From Paguma larvata (taxonomy: Eukaryota; Chordata; Mammalia; Carnivora; Viverridae), in NCBI GenBank assembly GCA_030068075.1, contig CM057826.1, positions 61,787,312 to 61,851,311 of the forward strand: DNA of 64,000 nt, given 5' to 3'. The position numbers were made by a program, and so were the translations under genes. Every line of letters starts with the position of its first letter. The first letter of the stretch is position 1. Below the pieces are notes generated by a model, which did not search any database, was not told the origin of the DNA, and worked only from the letters and a program-made list of their open reading frames with translations. Positions 10,951 through 22,490 of the stretch are shown here, one piece after another.

Positions 10951-12584
10951 TCTGTCTGTCCTTTTCTGTCTGTTGGCACTACCAGGGCTACATGGGGCAC
11001 CAGCTGAGGCAAGGGTGAGGGGCTGACCTGTAATGCTCAAGAGGCCTCAGAAAACCTTCCCTTTTACACTTACTTCTGGCTGGGTCACTGGAAGTGACTG
11101 AAGGCCAGGGTCAGGGCTCACCCCCAGAGATTCAACACCACTTACCTCCTGCCCTTCAAAGTCAACTGGATGACAAACCCCCAGAGCTCGTGTTCCAGCC
11201 TGGTCACAATACCCTGCACCCCATCTCTGGCCATCCTTCTCGGAAAGCTCCTTGGGATAGGGCATACCAACATGAAGCCAAGTCCTGTGAGTGGGCAAAG
11301 GTCTGTCACTGGTCATCCCACCAACACTGAGGGAGTTCCGACTCTCTGTCAGGCCATGTGTGGGAGCTGGGGACATACAGACAGGTGTCACTCAGCATTG
11401 TTCCTGGACACAGACACTTTCCAGGCCTTGTTGTGTCAGGACAAGACGAGAACCCTCTTTCACCCTCAGCTGTCCCCGCCATCGCCCTGCCTTAAGCTGG
11501 GCCATATCTTTTCGCTACTTGGCTAGGCACCTCCCATTTCCCACACACTAGTCTCCCAGCTTCTGCCTCTTTCTTCTGCCCATCCTCTCCCCATCATCCC
11601 ATCTCGCCTAGAAGACTCATTGAAACACAAACTTAACCATGTCACTCTCCTGCCCAACCCCCTTCAATGGTTTGTAGGAAAGCATCTGCCTACAGGATAA
11701 CATCGAAATCATCAAAACAACCCTGTATGATATGACCCCAACCTACTACGTCAGGCCCACATCCAACTCTGGACTGAGCACCCCGACCCTCACACATACC
11801 ATGCTGTTTTATGTTTCATGAAACACATGCTGATTCTTACCCCTCTGCCTGGAATGAACGGTACCTTCCCCCACCCTGGTGTACTCCCGAACTTCTCAAG
11901 ATCCAGCTAAGATGTCACTTCCTATGTGATGCCCACCCTGACACAGCCCCCATCCCCCTTCCCACAGCAGGGTTTGTTGCTGTGCTTACAACACGGAGCA
12001 TCACGACTGTGTGCTCAGGCAGCCCTGGGTTTACCAGTGGGTTCTGTCACCCAGCAGAGTGATCTTGAACAAGCCACTTAACCCCTCTGAGTGTTTGCTT
12101 GCAAGTAAAATGGGATAATTGTTCTGACCCCCACAGTTGTGAGGAGTAAATGGGGTCACACATGCACACTCTTAGCACCGTGCACCAAGCATTCACTGAA
12201 TGGCACCATACGAATCCTACTATAACCTATGCCGCTGCAATGTCTCTCTCTAACTTGGGAGCCCTCACAGGTGTCATGCTGGATGGTGCCCCAATGCCTC
12301 TCAGCACCCACTGCAGAGTCTAGCCTGTCGTGGGTCCTTAGAAACTCCAGGGCTGACTCAGGATCCAAGCGACCAATCTCCCTCTCCTCTACTTGGTAGC
12401 CACAGTCACTTTCCCTCTAGCTCTCTGCATCAGCTGGACAATAGGGGGAGGGGAGGCAGAACCTGACCTCTTTATATCCTATGCCCTAACATCACTCATC
12501 CTGACTTTCTCCCAGATCCACCTGTAAGGATAACAGGTCCCCTAGCCTCTTAAAGTCAGGGGAGCTCAGCGTCCAGTGGGAGGC
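10951..12584. other. Intergenic DNA downstream of CPLX2, L2 and MIR relics
   Basis: No gene seen. An L2 body fragment on plus covers roughly 11600-11990 (short runs such as cactctcctgcccaa, tctgcctggaatgaa and agatgtcacttcct in L2 order). A plus-strand MIR follows at about 12040-12220 (gatcttgaacaagccacttaacc, then aaaatgggataattgtt). Confidence 0.7.
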
Positions 12585-13115
12585 TGTATCAGTTATCTAC
12601 TGCTGCATAACAAATTACCACACACTTGGTGGCTTAAAGCAACATGTATTTATTATCTCACAGTTTCCCACAGGAGGCCAGGGTTCTCTGCTTCAGGGTC
12701 TCTCACCAAGCTGCAGTCAAGTGCAGGCCAGGGCTGGGGTCTCAACTGATGTCAAGGGCCACTTCCAAGGTCAGGTGATTGTTGCCAAGATTTAGTTGCC
12801 ATTGGGTTGAGGGCCTCAGTCCCTGGCTGGCTGTTGGCCAGGGGCTGTCCTTCATTTCTCACTATTGGGCCCCTTCATTAGGGCAGCTTTCTTCATCCAA
12901 GGGTGCAAGCCAATAAGGCAACAGAGAGCATCGGCTGATAAGAGGGAAGCCTCGATGTTATGTATCCTGATTGGAAAAGTACATCCCATCACTTTTACCA
13001 TGTTCTATTGGTCAGAAGTCATAGGTCCTGCCCACACCCGTAGGGAGAGGGCTATACAAGGATATGACTAACAGGACAGGGATCACTGGGAGGCATCTTA
13101 GGGTCTGCTCCGACA
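12585..13115 (+). mobile_element. MaLR (MLT1-type) solitary LTR
   Basis: Begins TGTATCAGTTATCTACTGCT and continues with gcataacaaattaccacaca and ttggtggcttaaagcaac. It ends gatcactgggaggcatctta before TCCGACA. These are the start, body and end phrases of MLT1-like LTRs of the ERVL-MaLR group, in order over about 530 bases. A related copy lies at 15760-16498. Confidence 0.7.
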
Positions 13116-15759
13116 GAGGCTGAGGCAGTTTCCCCCTTCCCTACAAAAAGCAGGAGTTGAGCAGGGCCTCAGAGGAGCCAGAACCAAACCTCATCTCCAA
13201 ACCTCATCTACCACAGGGTCCCAAGTGGTGGAGGAAATGTGTCAGAGCAGAATAAGGGCCAAGAGTGGGTTCCCCCCGGGCCTCTGCAAGACTGAGACCA
13301 TTCCCAGGGTCAATGGCTGGTCTCTGAGGGCCTTCCAAAGATGAAGACTGGAGAGAAATGGAACACGAAGGCTTTGGGCTTCCCTAAAAGTCCATCTGTG
13401 TGCTCTATCAGTACATGAGACACTGTCCTCCCAAGACTCAGGTCCCTCCTCAGTAAACAACCTAGCCCCAGACACTCAGATGCTTCTCCTCTGCCTGCTT
13501 TGCCCCTCCTTGCCACTCAGTGGCACCCCGCAGAATCCTGTGCCCTAGTCGGGAAATGACAGCATCCTCTCACTTTTAGTGCTGAAGGTCTTCTCCTCAG
13601 AGTCTTAACCCTCTCTTAAATAGCACTTACTGAACTCCTACCACTTGCTAAATACCCAGAATACCAATCACACACTAGACACCGAGAACACCAATCACAC
13701 AGCCCTTTCTACCAGGAATCTACCTGCTAATGGAGGAGACAGGCAGATAAATAGGCCAATTAGTCACCATAACATGTGCAATGATAACAGCAAACTCAGG
13801 ATGCTTGGGGAAGGCTCCCTGGAGGAGGCAATATCTGAGATGAGTCTTAAATGAGAAGTCAACCTGGTGGAGAAGGAGGATACTCCAGGCAGAGCGGCTG
13901 GCATGAGCAAAAGCAGGGAGGAAACAAAAGTAGTCTGACATGGGTGGTGGGTGTCAAGGCGGGAGAAGCAGGGGACGTCTACAGGAGCTTATTAAATTCT
14001 TGATGAAAAGCTGAAAGCCTGGGGACATCAACCAGGATGCCAGGAGATGGAGCTTGGGCTCTCCCTGCAGGCCATGGGGAGCCCAATGGGTCTTGAGCAG
14101 AGGTGTGATATGATCAGATGGGCAGATTGAGAAAGATCATTCGGGCTGTGAAGAGGAAGCATTGGGCTCCAAGAAGGAGCTAGTTCTTTTCCAGCATGGT
14201 TTGGGGCTTCTGGGTGTGAGGCACCTGGGGAGAGTCTAGGAGCCATTCTGCCGTCCACACTGGGGAAGGACAGGAAAAGCACAAACTGCATTTGGCTTGG
14301 GCTGGCCTCCGAATGGAGCAATGTCTTCACTGCTTTATTTACTGCAGGGATCAAAGCATAGGACATCAAGAATCCATCCTTCCATGCAACCCAAGAGTCC
14401 CTCTTGTGCCATCTTTGGTAGAGGGCACTCTCTGCTTGCATTCCCCACAGTGTGGGGGAGCTCATTACAGACAGATGCCTTCTTCCTCCTAAACCAAAAG
14501 TTGCCAGGAGGCAGGGGGTTAATGAAGCCTCCTCCGGCATCCCTTTAATTGACTGCAAAAGTCTGCTTCCAGACCAGTCACTTAGCACTTGTAATTAATT
14601 GGGGCTTCTTGCCTGATCTAAGAGATGATTTGATATCCCCACCCCCACCCCCAGACAGTGTTTTCTCAGCTGGGATTCTCCAGCTGGAGCCATCGCAACA
14701 CAATGGCCTCTCCACAGGCACTGACCTGGATTTGAATGCAGGTTCCTTCCTTCCTTCATCCCTGTGTGAGCTGGGGCAGGAACAGGGCTGGCACAAGGTA
14801 AGGCTCAGTGGGTAAGCAAGAGCTGCTAGTGCTGCCATCTCCTTGGATTCCAGGCCCAGGCATCCACCCCATCCAGCCTGGGGCAGGCTTGCTGGTCTCA
14901 ACTCCCTGTTGGTCTTGCAGTGACAGACAATGACATGACCCTGTCTATACAAGGGTTAGGGTAGCCCATCTTAAAGTACATAAGTGGGGAGGGGAGAAAA
15001 GGCAGGAAGATCAAGGAAGCCTCTGCTTACTAGGCTCAAAGGCCCTCGCTACATGCCATAATAGGGTTGTTGCTCTACAGGCACCATCTTTGCTCATCCT
15101 GACAGGAAACTGTGAGGTCAGAATTATGCCCACTTTACATATTACAACACTGGGGCTCAGAAGTAGAGGCATATAATGGAAATGAGCATAGGCTTTGATT
15201 TTCAGACAAACCTGACTTGGAATATTGAATCTGTCTGGTCTTCGGCATATGACTCTCTGTACCCTAGTCTCCTTATCTTTTTAAAATAAATGAGTATATA
15301 CTGCATATTATCTATACTGGAATTAAAATGAAAAATAAAATAATAGAATACAATAATACCTAACCCCACCACTGCCACCCATTAAGGGAACTAAATTAAG
15401 TAATGTCTGTAGATCCCCTAGCACAGTGCCTGGCACATAACAGTGACTTAAACAATGACAGCCCTTACTACAGAATGCTACTCTTACTATGGCGAGACTG
15501 ATGAAGACAAGAAGAAAAGAATAGGAAAGGAGGGATAAGAAGTGAAAAGGATAAGGAGAAGAATTAATTTCAATAAAAATTCTCAGGTCATCCAAATAGT
15601 AAACCGGGAACCTGGACTTAAAACCAACTCTCATGTCTTTTCACTGTAATGCATACAGAATAAGCTGAGAGGCAGGGGTCACAAGTGAGAAGGGGGACAG
15701 GAGGGAATAAACTGCCTATTCCAGGAAGCTCTCGCCAGCTCAAAAGAGACTTAGCAATA
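13116..15759. other. Intergenic DNA with ancient repeats and one candidate conserved block
   Basis: No gene seen. About 13700-14180 resembles the unclassified ancient repeat family also present at 0.9-2.0, 3.2, 19.7 and 36.0 kb (ggctccctggaggaggca and aagatcattcgggctgtg phrases). About 15085-15170 is a minus-strand MIR piece and about 15215-15450 a plus-strand MIR. Positions 14515-14625 look repeat-free and AT-rich with homeodomain-type motifs. Confidence 0.55.
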
Positions 15760-16498
15760 TGTATGAGTTATCTGTTGTTGTATAACAAATTATCCCAAAA
15801 CTTATTAGTATGAAACATTTATTTTTGTCTCACACTTTCTGAGAGTCAAAAGTTCTGTTGTAGCCTCATAGGTAGTTCTGCACTGGAGTCTCTCATAAAG
15901 TTGCAATTAAGATGTCAGCTGGGAGGCACTTGGGTGGTTCAGTCGGTTAACCGTCCAATTTTGGCTCAGGTCATGATCTCACAGTTCATGAATTCGAGCC
16001 CTGCATCTGACTCTCTGCTATCAGTGCAGAGCCCGCTTCGGATCCTCTATGTCCATCTCTCTCTCTCTGCCCTTCCTCTGTTTGCTCTCTCTCTCTCTCA
16101 AAAATAAATAAACATTAAAAAAAAAAAAAAGATGTCGGGTGGGGCTGAGGTCTCATCTAAAGTCTTATCTAGGGCTTGAGGATACACCTCCAAGATGGCT
16201 CGGTCACATTACTGGCAGACTGGTGCCAGCTGTTTGGCAGGAGTCTCCCTCTCCAAAAGGCTTCTGAGGTGTCCTCACGATAGGGAAGCTAGTCTCTCTC
16301 AGAGTGAGTAATCCAAGAGAGCAAGGTGGAAGATGCAATGTCTTTTATGAACTTGCTTCAGAAGTCACACCATCACTGCTCCAGTATTCTGCGGGTCACG
16401 CAGACCAGCTCTGATTCAGTGTAGGAGGATACTACATGAACAGCCGGAGGGACGATCACTGGGGGCTGCAGGCCATCTTGGGGGCTGCCTACCTCACA
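15760..16498 (+). mobile_element. MaLR (MLT1-type) solitary LTR interrupted by a SINE
   Basis: The same order of phrases as the copy at 12585: tgtatgagttatctgttgtt, aacaaattatcccaaaac, and the end gatcactgggggctgcaggc followed by cctcaca. The copy is split by a SINE at 15921-16130, flanked by duplicated target sequence. Confidence 0.7.
15921..16130 (+). mobile_element. Feline-type tRNA-Lys SINE (SINEC)
   Basis: Shows the tRNA-related head with A-box-like tggttcagtcggttaa and B-box-like gaattcgagccc. Then come the SINE body (tctctctctctgcccttcc), caaaaataaataaacatt and an A tail of 14. The 5' flank aagatgtc (15909-15916) recurs after the tail, consistent with a target-site duplication. Confidence 0.93.
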
Positions 16499-16739
16499 AT
16501 GCATACCTCATCCCACCTTCTGCCCCTAGTCAGCAACTACTCCTTCATTCATTCATCCACTCAGCAAACATGCCCTCATTCCCTTCTGCCTTCAGCAAAC
16601 TCCCCATGGCCAAACACTGGGGTAGGAGCTGCCTTGTAAACCTGAATCTGATATGGTCATGGGAGCTCAGAGACCAGACATATACACCCACACACGACAG
16701 AGCATCATGAGAGAACATTTGGGTTTTTCCCAAGCAGAC

Positions 16740-16915
16740 CTGGTCATAAGCCTGACTTGTTATGTGGAAGCCATTTGACCTTGAGCACAGTATTTTACCT
16801 CTCAGGGACGCCATAGGAAAGGATAATAATACTTGCACAGCCCAGTTATGGTAACAGATGTATTAAAGTGCCCAGCACATACAAGTTCTTAATAAATGAT
16901 GACTAATACTATTAA
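16740..16915 (+). repeat. MIR SINE relic
   Basis: Plus-strand MIR phrases in order: ccatttgaccttgagcacag, gataataatacttgcacag, tgcccagcacatacaagttc and ttaataaatgatgacta. Confidence 0.75.
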
Positions 16916-18989
16916 TACTGTTGTCCTAAATAAATGGAGATTGTGCTCCCAAAGTGGACAGCAGCCCCATCTAGGCTTCCCATGTCCCCCAGGAGAAGGC
17001 CGAGTTCTTGGACCCCAAGGCTGGTCCCCGCTCCTGCCTGCCACCTTCTCTCAAAGGCCCAGCTGAGTCCTGCCGTGGCTCTGACAGCCAGAGGGCTCCC
17101 TGGCTGCCAGCCCTAATCAGCAGCTCCAGCCGAGACCTCAAATTGATTTGCCATCGTTTAGCTGGGAAGCGAGAGCTCTTCTTGACTCGCGGCCAAAATC
17201 CATTTTGAGAGCAAAGTAATCACCTCCGTGGCGGGTGTCCGGAGAATGTGATAGAGATCTAGGACGAAAAGTCTCCATCCTGCCACCCAGAACCGCTGTG
17301 TGTGTCCTCATGGGCGGCACGTCCCCCCACCCCACGCTTCACATGGTCTAATGCAGTGAACGCCTCTCAAACTTTGCAGCAAGTGGGAGAATCTGGGGAT
17401 TTTTTAAGAATACCAGTGCCTGGCTGGGTCCCTCAGATATTCTGACTCAATTGGTAAGCGTTGTACCCTGGGCACTGGGGTTCTTATAAGTTCTCTAGGT
17501 GGTTCAAATGAGTAGCAAGGTTGGGGAACTAGTAATCTAATGCACACAGCATTGGCCTCACCTGCGTGCACATACCTCTGCATTATTCAGACAATTGTTT
17601 ATTGAGCACCTACGATGTGCCAGGCACTGCTCTAGGAGCTAGAGAACAAAATGGTTGTCCTCGTGGAATTGACATTCTAGTCAAAGGAGGCATACAAGAA
17701 ATAAAAGAATAAATAAATATATAATATGTTAGGTGAGAATTGAGAAATCACATATGGCTAGTCACTTTTGTGTGACACCTGGGTCCCCCATACACCAGTT
17801 GATAGCATCGGCCGCCCTGTCTACTGATGACCAGCTTCTGACCCTTAGCCTGGACCCAGACTGAGTCTTTACCGCAGCCACACAGTGATGTCAACTCACA
17901 CAATAACCCCAACCGTGGCCACACGCTAAGCCCAACACAAGCAGAGTGAGGTTTGACCCTGGCAACAGACAAACCCTAAGTCTCGATAGTCACCGGCCGT
18001 TTGCTCAGGCCCCAAGTTCTCCCATGAACCCAGCACTTCATGTGCTCTGGCCCACCCCCCTGGCCCTGCCACAGATCCCAAACTTGGCTCTACTCTGCAC
18101 AACTTCCCCTACAGAAAAACTACCAGGTTTTCTAAGGATCTTTACTACTAGTATCTAGATTCACAAGAAAACAGATGGGCTAAACAGATGGGAAAGGCCT
18201 CTGAGTGGTAAGGTCCCTTGAAGGGCATCCCACCTCACCCCCTCATTCTACAGTCAGGCCCAGAGAGGTTAATAAGTAACTCGTTCAAAGTCACACAGCA
18301 GCAAGTCAGCAGCGGAACCAGGATCAGGACCCGGGTCTCTTCTTGATCCTGTCTCCCTTAGAGAATGCAGGGAGCATCACCCATCTGGGAAAACAGCCCT
18401 CAGAATTTCCTTTAGGAACCCACTCTTCCTATGTTATCTACTCACGATTTGAGTTAAATCCAGTCCCCTGGCCCCATGATTGGTTGGGGACTAGACTCAA
18501 GACCCAGGCAAGGCAAAGCAGGGCAGGGAGACCTGCCGAGGTGTGGGATTTGCTCTGGCTCACTGAAACCTGGAGGCCGGGGGTGGCAGCGACTGCTGCT
18601 ATGTTGCCGTCTCATGTGGACTGAGGACGAAGCCAATCCGGGATTGAAAGGAGATTTGAGAGGTGGAGGGAAGTGGAGTTGTGGGACATCCTCTGATGTC
18701 CTGGAGGAATTCTTACCTGTGATGTTCTAGTCTCATGTGTCAGTAACCCCCGCTGGTGCATAAAGCCACTTCTGGCTGGGTTTCTACCACTTGCAGGCTT
18801 GACCATTACAGGCAGAAAGCCCTCTGTGGCTCTCCCAGAAACTCTCTTACCTGCATCAAATCATCCTGCTGCCTGACCCTGACTGTCCTTTTGCCCTTGG
18901 TGTCCCCTATTCTTAGAGTCTCACAGAGGGGTGCCTCTCTCCACATGGCTGGCAGAGGCTTCTCCAGCTTCTTCTTTATTGTGCTGGGC
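16916..18989. other. Intergenic DNA with hAT, L2 and MIR fragments
   Basis: No gene seen. About 17350-17540 matches a MER5-type hAT element in phrase order (see separate entry). About 17580-17730 is a minus-strand L2-type fragment starting tttattgagcacctacgatg. About 18220-18335 is a minus-strand MIR. Positions 17100-17265 appear repeat-free. The remainder is unremarkable. Confidence 0.5.
17350..17540 (+). mobile_element. MER5-type hAT DNA transposon relic
   Basis: Carries cctctcaaactttgcagcaa near the start, then ctgggtccctcagatattct, gactcaattggtaagcg and aagttctctaggtggttca. This is the order of a MER5A-like non-autonomous hAT (Charlie) element. Terminal repeats are decayed. Confidence 0.6.
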
Positions 18990-19470
18990 AAGACAGTGGC
19001 CGCCCGAAGATGACCAGGTCCTAATCCCTTGAACCTGTGAATATCTTGTTAATTTACATGGCAAAGAGGAATTAAGGCTGCAAATGAAATTCCGGTTGCT
19101 CATAAGCTGACCTTAAAATAGGGAGATTATTCTGGATTTTCCAGTTGGGCTCAGTGTAATCACCAGGGTCCTTAAAAGTGAATGAGGGAAGCAGAAAAGA
19201 GAGAGATGGTACCATGAGAAGGACCAAGCCCAACATTGCTGGCTTCAAAATGGAGAAAGTGCCCACAAGCCAAGGAAAGTGGAAAAGGCAAGGAAACAGA
19301 TTCTCCCCTAGAGCCTCCAGAAGAAACCCAGATCCGTCCACCCTTTGATCTTGGCACACTGAGACTAGGCCCCAGCAGATTTCTGATCTCTAGAATTGTA
19401 GACTCAATTTGCATTGTTACTAAGTTTGTAGCAATTTGTTATAGCAGGGATAGGAAAATAATACACACAT
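18990..19470. repeat. Old interspersed repeat, class uncertain
   Basis: Contains phrases common in mammalian DNA: aatcccttgaacctgtgaat, gagattattctggattttcc and ggcaaggaaacagattctcc. It ends with gtagcaatttgttatagcag. I recognise it as a high-copy old repeat, probably LTR-like, but do not assign the subfamily. Confidence 0.5.
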
Positions 19471-22285
19471 CAAAAGACCTTGATGTTGACATTTGAGAGA
19501 TTGGTCGACATTTCATTTCTTCTGCAGTCCTGCTTAAGCATGCAGGCCTGACCCTGGGGTGGATGCTAGAAAGAACAAGGCCAGCAAGATACCCAACCCT
19601 GGCTCTCCAAGCTCCCACAGCTAGCTGAGGGCAGGAGACAGATCTTTAGTCAACTCTGACTGAGAATGCGAAGCACCATGATTTAGAAGCATGTGGGATG
19701 CTACAAGAGCCCACAACAGAGACACCTAGACCTGCTGAAGGCGGAGAGTGGGCATATGTTCAGGGAGCATTTCCTGGAGGAGTCAAAAGCTGAGTGTACT
19801 TAAAACCAGAGGTGGGGAGAGACATTCCTGGGAGAGAGAACAGCATGAACAAAGACTCAGAGTGGAGGGAACATGGCACACTGTGGGAACTGGAGCACGC
19901 AAAGTGTTGGAGGAGGTGTGGAAGCAGAGCTGCAGTAGGGGCCAGGCCATGGGGAGCCCAGACTGCTAAGGTAAGGAGTACAGACTTCATCCACGGGTAT
20001 TGGGGAGCCACTGAGAATTTTAACCCAGAGAGATACATGGACAGGCAGTATGGAGGGTCAACAGGGGCTCAGAGACCAATGTGCAGACCCCAGGGAAGAA
20101 GGAAAGGTGAGTGAGCCAGAGCACAGCCATGAAGAAGGTGGTGAAAGGAGTTGACAGAAAGCTGGTAAAGGTTTGGCTTACCTGTGGCAGGTCAGGGGAG
20201 GAAGAGAGTTGGGAGCCACTCCGCGTGCCCTGGGCTGGGCTAGTGGGCAGACAGTGGAGCCCTTCTCCAAGATGGGATGAGCAGGGTAGGGGGATAAGAA
20301 AAGGTAGAGTCTGTGGAGCCCAGGAACACCCCTGGGAGATGTCCAGGAGGCAGCTGCTCAGCAAAGAGTCTGAGCTGGAGGTAGGGTTTAATCATCACTG
20401 ATAACTTTCAAGGCCCTATGAGGAGATGGGCCAAGGGGCTGGTGGGAAAGGAGAAGAGAAAAAGTCTGAGGGAAACTTAACAGATTTAACAAGAGAAAAG
20501 GGAAAATGATAAGGGAGATGGGTCTACAGTATGGGAGCAACGGTACATAGCCTCAAGACTACAAGTGGAACTGGTGGGATTCTCAGAGACAGGACAGAGG
20601 GTAAGGGTCCAAGAGGCACCACAGCCCTGGCCCAGCCACTGTAGTAGCCAAGAAGCCTCCAGGGTGGGAGTGTACCTTCAAGGGGCCCTAGGGACCAGCA
20701 CTGGAGTCATTTCAGCTCCCTTCCTGCATCCAAGGATGCCCATGATGCTATCCCTGCTGCCAAGGAGGAGCCTGCCCCATGGTGACAGGCTTAGGCCCTG
20801 GAGAACCTCAGCCCTCCCCTCACATGATGAAAAGAAGGGGTCCCCTGGTCCAGAAGAGGCAGAACCAACCCCAGCCCACCCCCACAACTCCCATGTTGTT
20901 TTCTTCCCTCATCTGCCAAGCTCACCATCCTAGGGAGTGCCTAATAACTGGCTGCCAAGTTCCCTGGGGACAGACTAATGAAGCTGCCTCCCTGTCTCCC
21001 ACCTCCTCTGAGGCCTTGGGCTCCACCCCTCCCCGCCCACTCCCACCCCTCCTGTCCCTCTCTGAAACCTCCCATCCTCCACACTGAAGCACTCCTGGGG
21101 CCTCCATCTAGGCCCCAAATTGCCAGGCTTTAGATAAGAGAGGGAGATCTGGACTCTGGGAGAGGCCACAAGGGAACTGTCTGGGGTAGGAGACCCTGGG
21201 GCCAGAAGAAGCCCCATCTTATGCCTCTTCTTTGAGCATCCTCAGAACATCTGCTGAGTGACTGTGGGAGACACACAGCTCAGCCCACCTGCCACTTTTT
21301 GGGGGGTGTTGGGTTGCTACTGGGTCTCTGGTCCCCAGCATCAAAGTAAGCCCAGCTCAGAAGAACCAGGGCTTAGACGTCAAATGGGCAGCATTCCCTC
21401 TTAGTATGTGATCTTGGGAGAAGTTTCCTAACATCCTGGGGTCTTGACTCCTTTGTCTGTAAAATGGGGACATCTTCACAGGGAAGATGAAAGGAGGTCA
21501 TATATGTAAAACACTTGACACAGGGCCTGGACCACAGAATGTCTGCAATAAATTATATGCCAGAATGTTTCAAATTGCCATCCTTGGCAAGGTGAGATGT
21601 CCAATCGGATGTGGTGGTTGCCCTGGAAACAGAGGTTTCTCTGTACAAAGTGTCAGTGGATGCTGTGGGGACTGGACTCCCTATACGGGTTTCCCTGGGC
21701 TGGTTCTGTCCCTCCTGGGGTTGGTACTAATTTGTAAAATTCTTTTCTTCCTCTTTCTTAACCATGGCGAATCCCTGGAGGGCCTCGACAGGCAGAGCCG
21801 ATGGCCAGCCCATGAATTCATGGAGGCTCAGATGCTTGCATCACAACTCTTTGCTCCAAACTGTAAACAGGACAGTGTGAGAAGGGGCTTGGACACTGCC
21901 CACCGCATCCACGGAGTTGACGGTGACCAGACTGGCTATGCCTGGCATAGCTCCTCCACTGTTAGGAACTATGGTACTGCCATGCATGCTGCCGCCTGGG
22001 GCTACTGCCAGATGCTTTTCACTAATGGGCTCCAGGAAGGAGTTCCTGATTCCCCAGCTCAGGTGTTCCAGGCTTGCCTCAGCCCCAGGTCATTAGAGAT
22101 GAATGGATGGGCCTTTCTGGGCCTTTATGAAGAGCACCCACTGGGGTTGCCAGCCAGCAGCTCCCGCTTTTCATGGTGCAGGACCCCAATATCACTTTAA
22201 GGGACCACCCTTCCTCCACTCTAGACCCTTGTAGTTCTGGCTCCCCTGGAAGCAGGTGCTGTCGTGTGAAAGGCCTGAGGACTAC
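19471..22285. other. Intergenic DNA, ancient repeats, no gene
   Basis: About 19730-20560 carries the unclassified ancient repeat family (agagaacagcatgaacaaag; tattggggagccactgaga). About 21365-21560 is a plus-strand MIR (tgatcttgggagaagtttcc; tgtaaaatggggacatctt). An open frame of 237 codons at 21487-22200 starts inside this MIR and looks fortuitous. Confidence 0.55.
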
Positions 22286-22490
22286 ATTCCCCTAGCCATT
22301 TGATTGGTTCAGGGATGGTCACATGACCCAGGCATGACCAATGAGAGGGCCACATCTTTTATCCACTTGATTGGTCTGTGATGGTCACAATGTGACCTAC
22401 CTGGGCTTAGTGAGAAGGCTGCATTCTCCTAACCATTGGCCTGGTGATGGCCTTATCACCTAAGCCTTACCAGTGAGAACCCTGCCTAGG
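22286..22490. repeat. Three imperfect tandem units of about 65-70 bp
   Basis: Unit 1 (22286-22355), unit 2 (22356-22425) and unit 3 (22426-22490) share the order CCATT or CCACTTGATTGG, gtgatggtcac or ggatggtcac, tgacc, a ccagtgag or accaatgag element, then gcc(a/t)cat or gctgcatt. Units 1 and 2 are the closest pair. Confidence 0.65.

Noticed and set aside
10300..11040. Minus-strand open frame of 246 codons, the longest in the window
   Set aside because: It lies antisense to the CPLX2 3' UTR and its end, contains low-complexity Ser/Leu and Pro/Gly stretches derived from the GA microsatellite, and resembles no family I know. GC-rich 3' UTRs often give long chance frames.
21487..22200. Plus-strand open frame of 237 codons
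   Set aside because: Its start and first part lie in a plus-strand MIR, it has no splice or domain features, and its composition is ordinary. It contains a hydrophobic stretch (about residues 67-92) but nothing else protein-like.
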